Origin: Chamaecrista fasciculata
Lineage: Eukaryota; Streptophyta; Magnoliopsida; Fabales; Fabaceae
Reading direction: 5' to 3'
Length of the DNA stretch: 64,000 nucleotides
Assembly: GCA_003254925.1 (NCBI GenBank)
Contig: QANZ01005551.1
Location: 5,496 to 69,495 of the forward strand
Shown here: piece by piece, positions 11,936 to 24,751 of the stretch
Numbering within the stretch: the stretch's first letter is position 1
How the letters are laid out: each line of letters begins with the position of its first letter
Program-made: the position numbers and the translations under genes
Notes under the pieces: model-generated
Database searches by the model: none
What the model was told of the DNA's origin: nothing
What the model saw: only the letters and a program-made list of their open reading frames with translations

Positions 11936-14900
11936 ATGCGTCACCGAGGAATGGACCCCGACGAGGAAGAGTATGAGGATGAATACGAAGACGATCAAGC
12001 CGTCGACGACGAGGAAGCGGAAGTGGAGGAGGATGACGACCGAGGAGCTTCCTCCAGGAAGCGGAGGAGATCTGGTTTCATAGATGACGACGCTGAGGAA
12101 GTCGACGAGGACGAAGAGGAGGAGGAGGATGATGAAGAAGAAGATTTCGACGATAGAGGCGGCGGTCGAAAGCGCCAACGCAATAGAATGGCTGCTTCTA
12201 ATTTCTTCGATGAAGAGGCGCAGGTGGACAGCGATGAGGAGGAGGAAGAGGAAGAAGGCGAGGACGGTGCGTTTCTTTTCCTTCTTATTTAGTTTAGCTT
12301 AATTCGAATTATTGGTGCTGTGGTTGATTGAATTAAGAGAAATAATATATCAAAGCATGGTTTTGGTTCATCTCTTTAACTTGGTCTTGTTTGATAGGAT
12401 GCCTTGACGTTTTCAAAAGATCAGCAAAGTCTTGCTTCGGGAGACTGTCTTTTCTTTAACATAGATGCTGAATTAGATATGTTACTAGGGCTGTTCTTCG
12501 GATCCAAAAGTCCTTGTGCTTTTCTGTTTTCGAAGTAGCCAGGGTTTTTGCATTTTTTTCAGATAGTTGACCCTCGCATGGATTGGTTATCAAGGCTTGA
12601 CATTTTTAAATGCGTTAGTATTGTTGGGTATCGAGTGTTTTAAGAAATTCAATTTGTAATAGGGGTTGTAGTTCATCAAGCAAGTAAACATGTCTCAAAG
12701 CATTTGGCAGAAGATCTGGTGTTTTCATTCAGTCATTACCCATTCCCATCTTTAATATATACTGTATTATGTGACGAACCTAAACTATTTTAGGTTATTT
12801 TCTTTTTAGTGTTAAACATTGGAATCTTTCGCATACATTATCATCCGAGTCATGGGAGCTTTGATAACAGACAGTAATAATGCGTACTCTGATAAAAGTC
12901 TAGTGTTCCAAACGCCTTTTCTTATTTTGCAAATGACTGAAATTACTTCCTAGTGAGAACTGACAACCGTATCAGATAATTTTTTGGTAACCTTATATTC
13001 AGAATGTATATGTTCTCATTAGTCCTTTCTGTCTCCGTGATTGACATCTTTGAGATTACCCTCCATGTACACTTCTTTAGGATGCAATAATGTTTGTTTT
13101 TTTAAATAGAGTTGGAAGATGTTGAAGAATTGAAATTTCTGTTTATCTTATTCTGCATGTGTATAACCAGAGTTTTTAAGTACTATGTCTCATCTACCTA
13201 TAATAAATATGCGGAGAAAAGATGATATCCACCTGTAACATGCAGATTTCATCGTCGATGAAGGAGGTGAGCTACCGGACGAAGATCATCGTCCGGGGAG
13301 GCATACCAACCATATGCTGTCACATGACCAGGAAGACCAGGAAGATCTTGAAGAAATGGCAAGAAGGATTGAGGAAAAATATCGAAGGCATGTTGCTGAT
13401 TATGATGACGAAGCTACAGATGTAGAGCAGCAAGCTCTTCTGCCATCTGTGAGAGATCCAAAATTGTGGATGGTGAAATGTGCGGTATGTTTATTTTTTT
13501 TCCTATTTCTCTCTTTCATGGGCATAAAGTTTATAGCACTTCATAATACATTGGTTTATGCTCATAGATTGGTCGTGAGAGAGAGGCAGCTGTTTGCCTC
13601 ATGCAAAAGTACATTGATAAAGGGTCTGAATTACAAATAAGGTCGGCTATTGCCCTTGATCATCTCAAAAACTTTATATATGTTGAAGCAGATAAAGAAG
13701 CCCATGTGAGAGAGGTATTGTCAAATGACCTGTCTACTATTCGTTCTTTGACCATAATGGGTATAATGGTAAGGATTTTGACACTTGCTTTATGGTTCAG
13801 GCTTGCAAAGGTCTACGCAACATATATGCCCAGAAAATAACACTTGTTCCAATTAGAGAAATGACTGATGTTCTATCAGTTGAAAGCAAAGCAATTGATC
13901 TTTCCAGAGATACATGGGTCAGAATGAAGATTGGGACATACAAAGGGGACCTTGCTAAAGTATGGATTGCATTCTAGGGAATTCGTGATAGCATTTCTTA
14001 TGTTTTTTTTTATTTAGTTCTTCTATGCTTTCTTTATTTACCATCCAGCTTTCTTTTTCATAGGTTGTGGATGTCGATAATGTACGACAGAGGGTTACTG
14101 TGAAACTGATTCCGAGGATAGACTTACAGGCCCTTGCAAACAAATTGGTAGGTCATTTTTCTGCTGCTTGAGTTTTTTTTTCCTTCTTATTTGCCAACAT
14201 TTGCCTTTTTGAAATGGGTCATTTGTACAATAACATATGCATCATGCAGGAAGGTAGAGAAGTTGTGAAAAAGAAGGCATTTGTTCCTCCTCCTCGGTTT
14301 ATGAATGTTGATGAAGCTAGGTAGTTCCTTTTTCCCTCTTATTTTAACAGAATTATTTCTGTTTCTTGGGAAGTTATTCACTTTCTGCTCTCAATGATTC
14401 TTTGTTTAGGGAATTGCATATCCGTGTTGAGCATAGACGTGATCCCATGACTGGGGAACGCTTTGAAACAATTGGAGGGATGATGTTCAAAGATGGCTTC
14501 TTGTACAAACAAGTATCTATAAAATCAATTAGTTCTCAGAATATCAAACCCACTTTTGATGAACTTGAAAAATTTCGTAAACCGGGTGAGAATGGTGATG
14601 GAGATGTAGCTAGTCTGTCAACTTTATTTGCAAACAGAAAGAAAGGGCACTTTATGAAAGGTGATGCTGTTATTGTCATCAAGGGGGATCTGAAGAATTT
14701 GAAAGGATGGGTAGAGAAAGTTGATGAAGATAATGTTCATATAAGACCAGAGATCAAGGGACTTCCAGTAAGCATGTGTTTATTTAAGATCGTTTTCTTC
14801 CTTGGAATGCCTACTACTTTTTCATGATGATTAGTAATTAATATTGTTTGTTGTTGGCAGAAAACTCTTGCTGTAAATGAAAGGGAACTTTGTAAATACT

Positions 14901-17900
14901 TTGAACCTGGAAATCATGTTAAGGTTGTATCTGGCACACAAGAAGGGGCTACTGGTATGGTTGTGAAGGTGGAACAACATGTCCTGATCATATTATCCGA
15001 TACAACTAAAGAACATGTGAGATTTTATTATACCAACACTAACTTATTGGAAAGTCAAATTTCTTTTTAGAATAGTGCAGTGACATGAAAATATCCTTTG
15101 TTTTTTAGATTCGAGTATTTGCTGATGACGTTGTGGAGAGTTCTGAAGTAACCACAGGAGTTACAAGAATTGGGGACTATGAGCTCCATGATCTTGTCCT
15201 GCTGGAGTGAGTATTTTCTAATGCTTGACTATGGATTCCATCCTCTTATTGTACTTTATACTGTTTTCTCAATTCTATTTTAATTTGGTGCAGTAATTCT
15301 AGCTTTGGTGTAATAATACGTGTAGAAAGCGAGGCATTTCAGGTTAGTAACTTAGATAACAAGTCAAAAGTATTTCAACATTTACGTTTTGCATATCTTA
15401 AATCTTAATGCGTTTTTATTTTGTTCTAGGTCCTTAAGGGGGTTCCTGACAGAGCTGAAGTTGCAATGGTGAAATTAAGGGAAATCAAGTGCAAGAATAT
15501 TGAGAAAAAAATAAACGTGCAGGATAGGTTTAAGAATACTGTGTCAACAAAGGATGTTGTGCGAATAGTTGAGGGTTGCTTCAAAGTGAGTTCTAATTTC
15601 TTTCTTTTGGATGTATTGGTTTTCTAAAATTTTATATTGTTGAGATTATTATTTTATTTGTTTTAGGGCAAACAAGGACCGGTAGAACACATATACAGAG
15701 GAGTCTTGTTCATCTTTGATCGACATCATCATGACCACTCAGGTTTTATATGTTCTAAAGCCCAATCATGTGTGGTTGTGGGAGGATCACGGTCCAATGG
15801 TGATAGAAATGTGACTAATTCTCATTCCTATTTAAATTCTTATCATATTATGTAGTTTAATTTTGTCATTGTAATAGTGTCTTGCTTATACTGGTCACAA
15901 ACTCTAGGGTGATGCCTACTCAAGATTTCCCAATCTCGTAGCTCCACCTCGAATTCCACAGTCTCCTAGGAGGTTTTCTCGAGGGGGGCCGCCTAATGAT
16001 TGTATGTTTAGTTCTTTTCTTTTGTTTCGACATAGTGGAATGTTGTATTGGTCTATAATTTTGATTCAAAGAAAGTTTGACCTAGTCTCTTTAAATGTGT
16101 TTAGCTGGAGGAAGGCATAGGGGTGGAAGAGGAGGGCATGATGGATTGGCTGGAGCAACAGTTAAAATACGCCAAGGTCCATATAAAGGTTACCGTGGGC
16201 GTGTTATAGGACTTAAGGGCACATCTGTTCGGGTTGAACTGGAGTCCCAGATGAAGGTTGTGATAGGTGAGCTTTCTAAATAAATCCCTGCATTGGTTAT
16301 ACTTTAGTATATGCATGCATGGACTCTCACACGTTGAATATTTGCAGTTGATCGCAACCATATATCTGATAATGTGGCCATAACCCCATATCGGTATGGT
16401 AGAGCATTCTGTAATGAATTTCTAATTTCTTCTGTTCATTAGAAAATTTTCGAGTTAATATTCTTAATCTGAATGTTCTACCAGTGATTCATCTCGATAT
16501 GGAATGGGAAGCGAGACCCCTATGCATCCTTCCCGAACTCCGTTACATCCATATATGACTCCTATGAGAGATCCTGGAGGTTTGTTGGAATTATTTCTGT
16601 TGGCTTGAAAATTTGTATGTTGTATTATTACTAAATTTGACTTCTCTATGTTTGTTAACATATTGCTTTTTGCAGCAACACCTATTCATGATGGAATGAG
16701 AACGCCTATGCGTGACAGAGCATGGAATCCATATACTCCCATGAGTCCTCCTAGGTTTGTCATTGACTGTTCAATAGATATTAGTGATGGTAATAAAATC
16801 TCTTAGAACAAACAGTTTGTAAGGCACTTGCTGGTAAAGTTTTTGTTACCATATACCATGTTAATAGGAGTAATGTATGTAATTCAAGGTGTAAAGCTGC
16901 GCCATGCCCAAAATAATTTTTAATTCTTTATAAAATTTAAATTAGGTTATTTGGTTATATATAATCTAATTTATATTGAGGCCTTTAGGTGGCTTGTGGA
17001 TGATTTAAAAAAAAAAATGGTTCACATTTAATATATCTTACAGCATCAACTCTATTGAATATTGATATGTAAAGAATTTGTAGATTACTAACTATATTAT
17101 TAAATTAATTATTGAAAGGATACATGAGATAAAAATTAGGGAAATAAGGAATGGAAACGAACTATATGTGATATGGTCACTTCTCTTTAGATAATTATCT
17201 TCAATTATGTAATGCAAAAATTAGACCTAGGATCTAGGTTCATTAATTTGTGCAATGAAAACGACTAAACAATACATTTATTAAGAAAAAAAGAGATTGA
17301 ATATGTACTGAGGCTTTGTTCTGCTGGGGCTTCAGAAAAATATTTCACATCTAATATAACCTCATAAACGATATTATATATAGCGAGTTTATAAGTAAAT
17401 AAAACTATAATATTAAATATTTATTAAAAGCATATAAGAAGTTAAAAAAAATTAGATGCAATTGGAAAGTAAGAAATAGAAATAAACTAATGATTTGCTA
17501 TAAAAAGGTTAAATAAACAAGTTTTTAATACTTATCTTCCGTGACATGTTGCAAATTCAATGTGTATTGTCAACTTAAATGCACGTACCATTTCTGTTTT
17601 GTAAAATGCTGGTAACTAAGATTTTGATGGAAATAAAACTAGGGATAACTGGGAAGATGGGAATCCTGGTTCCTGGGGTACAAGTCCACAATACCAGGTC
17701 AGTAACCTTTACTAACTTGCTATATATTTTCTCAGGACTTCATGTTTAGCAACCTGTATTTTATTTTCTTTTTCCTTTTTTTATAATATTTCAGCCAGGG
17801 AGTCCTCCTTCACGGCCATATGAAGCTCCAACTCCTGGTGCTGGTTGGGCTAGCACTCCTGGTGGTAATTATAGTGAAGCCGGGACACCCAGAGAGAATT

Positions 17901-18154
17901 CTGCATACGGTAGCACCACCTACATCTCTGCCTTCGTGTTAGTTTTAGCTGTGCTGTTTTCAATTTTATAATTACATTCTTTTTTTGTTTGGCATGTGGG
18001 TTTCTCGCAGCTAATGCTCCAAGCCCATATTTACCATCAACACCTGGTGGACAGCCTATGACGCCAAATTCAGCATTGTATCTTCCTGGCACCCCTGGAG
18101 GGCAGCCTATGACTCCAGGAACTGGTGGTGTAGACATGATGTCTCCAGTTATTG
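11936..18154 (+). CDS. SPT5: Transcription elongation factor SPT5, missing its 3' end
   Basis: Twenty exons with consistent phases (11936-12266, 13246-13484, 13568-13714, 13801-13959, 14064-14147, 14250-14320, 14410-14767, 14861-15016, 15109-15206, 15294-15342, 15430-15585, 15667-15810, 15908-16001, 16105-16266, 16348-16393, 16485-16579, 16676-16754, 17643-17697, 17795-17909, 18011-18154) encode 927 residues. In order: an acidic N-terminus (1-110), the NGN domain from about 181 (DPKLWMVKCAIGRERE), several KOW domains (about 277-310, 425-460, 474-510, 596-640, 705-745) and a Thr-Pro-rich repeat tail (HPSRTPLHPYMTP, PSTPGGQPMTP). SPT5 pairs with SPT4 and clamps RNA polymerase II during elongation. 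Plant SPT5 runs to about 1040 residues; the final KOW part, beginning GGDTETWFMPDI in relatives, is absent. The last donor (phase 1) opens into DNA interrupted at 18301. Reading through it gives SPVIGI then a stop. Confidence 0.9.
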
Positions 18155-18300
18155 GTATCTAAGTGCTTTTTCATATGATGGATAGATAAGTTTATATTTT
18201 ACATTAAGTTTTTGTGTCATGATTTCTATCTTATAGGCTGTCTTTTACCCTAGTCCCTACACATAATTTCTTCCCCCAATGTAGAAATGTCATATGTTGG

Positions 18301-19193
18301 CAAGGTAGTCAAAGGCGAAAGGCGCCCTTAAGGCGCCAAGCCCCTAGAACGCCTTAGGCGAGGGGCGATAGAAAGGTGCACGCCTTAGTGAACTAAGGTA
18401 TATATGAAATTGAGGAACTAGAGTATATATAAAATCATTAAGGCAACTCATAAAGTACTATATTTGGAATATAAAGCATAAAACTGAAGATCCAAAAAGC
18501 AAAATATAAAGTGCAGTTCACTCAAGTTCATAAAATTCAAAACATAATGAAAATAAGAAAGGCCCTAAAATAAGAATAAGTATTTTATTCTGAATCATCA
18601 GATTCATCTATATAATTATCATCACTCTCTACTCCTCCTTCATTAGATATATATCCTTCAACATCTTCTTCCATCTCATCTAAATCAGTGTCAACATCAG
18701 CATTAACAACCGCCTTTCCTTTTGCTTTTGATGAGCTAGCCCTTTTGGTTTGACTCCTAGTTTGTTTGCTTGAATCTCCAACCCCAGCTGCCCTTGCTAC
18801 AACTCCCCATGTCAATGACTCATCCTCATTGTCAAATACTAACTCATCTTCAGCATCTTCATCAATATATTCTCCAACACCCATCTTTCCAATTAACCAC
18901 TCATTACTTTCATCAATGTCATCTAAAGAGATGGGATCGACATCCTTTCTATCATATCTTTCTTTGAGAGATGGACCGGGCTTAAATTTTTGTGAAGAGG
19001 TTTATTTTTCTTTTAAAAATATAGACTCCTTCAGTAAGGCGGTGAAGGTGCACGACTCGCACCACTCACATGAGGCGTGAAAGTCGCACGCCTCTGTGAA
19101 CCCAACACCTCTCATGGTTTGAGAGGCGTTGGTCTCCAATTACACCTTGCCTCAGCGCCTTAGGCGCTGAGGCGAGCGCCTTTGACAAGCTTG
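18301..19193 (-). mobile_element. Relic hAT-family transposon at the SPT5/ALG6 junction
   Basis: The ends pair as caaggtagtcaaaggcg (left) and the complement of cgcctttgacaagcttg (right), and both subterminal regions are rich in ggcgcc/gccttaggcg words. On the minus strand about 18884-18585 encodes an acidic tail with DELVFDNEDESLTWGVVARA followed by a Ser/Lys-rich stretch, like the C-terminus of plant BED-type hAT transposases. The upstream frame is decayed. The 8 bases outside the two ends (tatgttgg and ctcttctg) do not match, so no hAT-type target duplication remains. This fits a deletion or recombination at the element. Confidence 0.65.
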
Positions 19194-20633
19194 CTCTTCT
19201 GTCAAATCTCCATCCAAAATTTGGTGCTATATTCAACAATTTGCTAAGATGGAGGTCAAATATGACTTGTGAGTTGACAATGCTGGTAAATAAGTGATGT
19301 CCTAGTCAACAAATTGTTAGAATAGGCATCAATCTAAATGAATTGTCATGGTAATATTGTAAATTTTTTAATGATTGAAGGACTATTTTAAAAAAAAAAT
19401 GATTTGTGAAGGACCAAGGTGAAAATACATCAATTCTTCTGTACCAAATTGGGGTTTTCCTCACTTCACTATTCTTGCTGAGTTTTATTTTTTTGCCAAA
19501 ATTCGTTAATGTATTTGTCCTCTGCAGAAAACTACTCATGAGGTGGACAGTTTTGTCATCTGATGCCCTCATATTCTTCCCTGCTGTCCTATACTTTATC
19601 ATTGTTTATTATAATCAACCTTCAAGAAGCCGTAAAAGTGACATAGGATGGCACACAGCCATGCTTCTACTCAATCCATGTTTGATCTTAATTGATCATG
19701 GTCATTTTCAGGTTTCTAAGATAAACTCTGGCAATTTTTCATGGTTTATCTTTCTTTTCTGTTTCATATTTTTAGTTGCTTGTTTAATGGTGCATTGTTT
19801 TAAATCTTGCCCTTTTTTGTTTCAGTACAATTGCATCAGCTTGGGTCTTACAATAGGAGCTGTTGCTGCTATCCTCGCGGATGAAGATCTTTTTGCTTCT
19901 GTTCTCTATTGTCTAGCCCTAAATCATAAACAGGTTAATTTCCATCATCATTGCATAGGCCTTTTGTTTTCTAACTTTGGTACTTTCGTCTATTCTACAT
20001 GGTCATATATGGCTGCACAGTCCTGCCCTGGAGGAATGGTTATATAAAATTTGAACATGTACTTATAACTTAGATGATTGGCAATAAAAATGGAAAGTTA
20101 TTTGGTTTGATCCTGTCGCTGTTTCTTCTTGGGATCAATACTTAAAGTTTGCATTATACATCTTAGCCTATAAATACTCTTGCACCAAATAAAGTGTGTC
20201 AATCATTTACCCAGTCAATCTTGATGACTCTGAATTGGCTTACTGTTTCTTTTCTGTATTCCATTGAATAAAAGATAATAAATTATCTTGGATGTTTATT
20301 TGAATATGGTCAGGGGGTGACAAATCCATAGGGTTTTTAAAAGCAAGGAGCAGTAGTAATATAGGCAGCAATAAATGTAACTACAAAGTAGTAAATTTTC
20401 ACTCTGTTTACCTTTTAATGTTTTCTTTTCCTTCTAGTATGGGCTAACTGTTGCTGTGTGCTCCTCCGCAGATGAGTGCATACTTTGCACCTGCTTTTTT
20501 CAGCCATCTCCTGGGTAAATGCCTGAAGCAAAAACATCCACTCTTAGGGGTATCAAAACTGGGGTTGGTAGTTTTAGGGACCTTTGCGGCAGTGTGGTGG
20601 CCATATCTTCATTCAATGGAATCCACTTTGGAG

Positions 20634-23623
20634 GTCAGTATGGTATTATTGGCTACTAGAAGGTGCATTATTGTGCTTTACTTCCCTTACTTTGTTGTGC
20701 CTTTTATGGCAGCTATTTGTGTTTGTATACATTAGAATATACATATTGCTTTCTTGTATTAGGTTTCTGTTCAGTAGAGAGAATTTAACAGCTATTACCT
20801 TCATTTTGTTTAAACATTATTTGATCACCTTGAAATTGGTTAGGCCAGTTTAGCTAAATCAAATGTTACTGCCACTTGATACTGTAGCACTAGGAATGGT
20901 AGTTGATGTAGATAGAAAATTAGAAATTATTTTGTTTTCTTATTTTATTTGATATCCTTTAGATATTTATTATTTATTAGAAGTATTGCGACACTGCTTT
21001 GTCATTTGAATAATTGATAGACTTCTTTGTTCAATTAATCATGCCATCCAAGTTTCTTGTTCTCCAAAGAAGTCTAAGAATTGATCATCAGTTCTGGAAG
21101 TAGTAACTGAAGAACCTAGTTTGTTCTGCATTCTAGAAATGGGACCCTTCATCTTTGTATGTAGTATCAGAGCATGAACGTGCATATTATTTCCAGAAGT
21201 CTTTGGTTTAATTCCTAAATACATCAGCTCAATGTTTCAAAATGAAGAGGGGGAATTGATTCTTTAGCACTTTTGAAAACTTTGCATGAATTTGGAGCTT
21301 TGAAAAGCAGTTTGAAAATGTTGCAAAGCAAAAGAAGAAAATCTTCAATCAATCAAATAAACAAAGAACAGACGAAAAATAGACGGGTGAAGGTAGAGAG
21401 GAAGAGGCAAACAAATGTATTGAGATTCTGATGAGACTTGTGCAGCATTGGAAGCCCAAGTCCCACATCAATTAGTACAATAAGATGCTCAATGGGGTAC
21501 GTAAATGACTTGGTTCTCCCTCTTAAATGGCTTGAGGGAGGTTCCCGAAAATTACTTATGTCTCGTCAATTAGTATCAAAGCTTGGTTGTCAACAGCATA
21601 GAGAGGTCTACTTGTGAAGAGTTTTAACTTACCAAGGGTTCTGACTGACAAAAGGCGTTTTGTAAAGTGAAGTTTTGGCTGGTGTTGTGAACATCCCATA
21701 CTACCCAAGTCCCCATCAAATTCAATCACAAAATTGAGTTTTGATGGGCCTCCGATCATTCAAACTTATAGAAGAAGAGGTAAGAAGAGAGTGGAAGAGG
21801 TTGATTTGGTTGGGCCAATGGCTGAACAAGGCCCCAAAGGCAAGAGGTTGATGCTAGGATTGGGGAAAAGGTGCAGGGAAGTGGGGATCAGGCATAATGG
21901 TTTCTGTACTGCTCTCAAACTTATATGAGTGGTATTTTTGAAGGGGTGAGGTATGGAGGGATTGTTTGAGAGAGTGCTGACCTCTCGAAAGTCAGTTTAT
22001 CTTAAGGTTTTCTTGCTATCATCTTTAATTCTGGGTGCTGCTAGCTATGGTGCCTATTTCTGTTTATATATGATACACTGTGCAGAAATTCTAACAAGTT
22101 TACACACTATATAAGCCAATGTTTGAGAGCAAGGTTGCAATTAATGATTGTCGTTGGTTGTGTATACTGCAGTTGCGGATGTTACAAATGTTTTACTGCA
22201 AGTTGTGGTCAACTTTTAAATTTACGTTAAATGCTTAAAACATATATATTGCAAAATAGAGTGATTTTTGCATGAACTATTGAAAAATTCCATCACAATC
22301 CAGCTCCTGCTCTTAAAGGTAAAGAGGAATAGAATGATTATTGCATGAGTTACTGAGAAATTCATCTAAGCATAATTTTTATGAAGCATTTTGGATTCAC
22401 ACTGCAGTTGTGGCTCCAGTTTCCATATTGTGGCTACAATTGATAATACAATGGCTTGAGAGTTTCTTTGATATACTCAAAGAAACGTACATAATCATTG
22501 TCCCTTGCTAGGAACTACAAGCTCAATACGAGAGAAATTAATCTGTGAAGCACTGTTATGTAGAAATTGTGGTATTGGTGTTGGATCATGGATGCATATC
22601 TGACACTATTACGTGAGAAATCACTCTGTGAAGCACAGTTATGTGAAAAACGTGGTATTGGTGTTGGATCATGGATGCATATCTGGCATTTTGTGTCCCA
22701 GGTGATAATGGAACTATGGAAGACATATGTCAATACTAAATCTACAAGTGAGGATCATAAGGCTTAATATTAGGCATTTATCGTTTCCCTTCTTGCTTTT
22801 TATTTATGTTATTTCCTTTAATTTTCCACATGATTAATATTAAGGGTTTCCCTTTCTTTTGTTTCCTTTCCTGTTTCAGTATGTCTTATTTTTTTTTGTC
22901 TTTATGAGCCTTAAGGCTTTTATACTTCTGGAGCAGTTTGAGAAATGAATAAAATTTCAAAATTTCTTCTCCATCTCTTCCTTTCCTCCCCTGTATTTCT
23001 ACTTCTTGCCTCTTCCCCTTGCTGGTCCTGCATCACCGGGCCTATCCAGCCACTTGCTTTTATAAAGAAAATTAGAAGGCTTTATGGGAGAACTATGACT
23101 AGATTATAACTTGAGACATCTGTTATGTTGTGAGAAGCAAAACTCTGTTTATGAAAGATTAAGCTGGAAAATGTTACCTATTTGATATGGCCTTTTGATT
23201 AAGCTATGATTCGAAATCCTCTGCCCTACAAGGTAACTGGGATTTGACCATTTGGCTTCATATGTCATTGACAATTTTGTTTCCTCTTGCTGGGAATTTT
23301 CATTTTTCTTTGACTTTGTTGATTTCCTCTTGGCTCCTGTGAGTTCATGCTCTTCATTTTTCTTCTGCTATTTTGCTTTGAATTTGGAATGTTATTTCAT
23401 GGCTCTGAAAGATCATAGCTATTTGAGGCTTCAACTTCCTCCTGCAGTTATCTCTTGCCCAATAAGTATATTCAGTTGAATGGGACATCCAGTCCAAGCA
23501 TAGAGAGGATTTTGTTTCTTTCTCTTTTTCTTTTGGTCAAAGACATGTCTTTTTTGTCAGCATAACTCATATCTGATCATTTTATGTAGGACCTAAGTTT
23601 TTTCCTTGTGGCCATTGGAACAG
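20634..23623 (+). other. Long ALG6 intron with repeat debris
   Basis: This 3-kb intron has no conserved exon. It includes a stretch at about 21430-21600 resembling widespread plant dispersed repeats (aagcccaagtcccacatcaa), a local tandem duplication (22532-22697), and AT-rich filler. Confidence 0.5.
22532..22697 (+). repeat. Tandem duplication, two copies of about 83 bp
   Basis: Two neighbouring copies start at gagaaat (22532 and 22615) and share ggtattggtgttggatcatg and gatgcatatct. They differ at scattered positions. The second copy reads LCEAQLCEKRGIGVGSWMHI on the plus strand and the first has the same frame with changes. The origin is unknown. Confidence 0.8.
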
Positions 23624-24751
23624 GTTCTTTCTCGTCTTGCCCCTTTTGAAAGGGGAATATATGAGGATTATGTGGCCAACTTTTGGTGCACCTCATCAAT
23701 CCTCATCAAGTGGAAAAGATTGTTTTCAACTCAGTTACTGAAGCTTCTCAGCTTCACGGCAACAATTTCAACTTGTCTCCCTTCAATGGTTCAACAAATA
23801 AAGTCTCCAAGTAAACAAGGTTTCCTTTATGGGCTGCTGAATTGTTCTTTCTCATTTTACTTATTTTCTTTCCAAGGTTGGTAATATTTCTTTCTTTAAC
23901 ACTGCAAAATCATGATTAATTTTTGAGGGAAAATGCATTTTATCATCATAAACCAAGGGTTAATTATTAAATTGGTAATTAAGTTTTAAAATGTAACAAA
24001 ACTCTTCCATTTTGGAATAAAATGAAAATATTAAATTCTATTTAAAATTACTTGCAAGAAGCTACTTCCTGGTTTCAACAATCTTCATGGGTTAAGATAA
24101 AGGATCATCTGGCCTCTTGCACTCAATTTAACTGGGATTTAAAATTTTCATTTTAGTACAAATCAATGAAGTATTTTCTTACTTTTTACAATTTATGCAT
24201 CAATATTATGTTTTAATTCAAGGGATAAAATGTAGTTTCCCTTATTCTTATTTGTAATCTCCTACATTATAAAAATCTGTTATTTCTGCTTTTTATTGTG
24301 TTTTACAGTGCATGAGAAGTCCATTTTGCTGCCACTTCTTCCTGCAAGCCTGCTTGCTGCGGAAGAGCCTTTTCTTTTTAGTTGGCTCATGCAATTTGCC
24401 CTGCTTTCCATGTTTCCTCTGATAGTTCGTGATGGTCTGGTTGTAGCATATTTGGCTTCATTTGCTCTCTTTGTCCTGATATTCAATGCTCCAGGTCGAA
24501 GCAAAATCAAAGACAGTTATTACTATTTCAGCTCAAGGATCATGCGTCTAACTTTATGCTTTTGCTCTTTTATTCTTCACATTGTTTACTTGATTATGCG
24601 TCCACCTAACAAGTATCCTTTCCTGTTTGAAGCACTAATTATGAATCTCTGCTTCTCTCAGTTTGTGCTTGTCACTCTTTGTACGAATTTAAAGCAGTGG
24701 GTGTTAGATAAACCTGCCAAATTGGAGAAAATTGAAAAGAAGCTGATTTGA

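Larger units (their letters stand above)
19528..24751 (+). pseudogene. ALG6: ALG6 alpha-1,3-glucosyltransferase, 5' exons missing
   Basis: Five exons (19528-19711, 19826-19933, 20472-20633, 23624-23876, 24309-24751) encode 382 in-phase residues. They include KLLMRWTVLSSDALIFFPA, NPCLILIDHGHFQYN, LADEDLFASVLYCLALNHKQ, RLAPFERGIYEDYVANFWC and a hydrophobic, multi-span C-terminus ending KLEKIEKKLI. This is ALG6 (GT57), which adds the first glucose to the dolichol-linked Man9GlcNAc2 in the ER membrane. Plant ALG6 has about 530 residues; the first 150 or so, with the lumenal loop holding the catalytic Asp (motif GDFEAQRHW in the family), are not found upstream to 18155. The first visible exon needs two bases from a lost exon. 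The 3-kb intron between 20633 and 23624 holds repeats. Remaining exons are undamaged, so the loss is recent, or an assembly join is wrong. No start codon or promoter is seen. Confidence 0.85.

Noticed and set aside
11995-12183. Minus-strand Ser-rich frame over the SPT5 start
   Set aside because: It is the antisense of the Glu/Asp-rich first exon of SPT5, a low-complexity shadow.
18766-19080. Plus-strand Ser-rich frame
   Set aside because: Antisense of the hAT transposase tail.
19306-19602. Minus-strand frame over the first ALG6 exon
   Set aside because: No family signature, and it overlaps an exon with clear ALG6 similarity.
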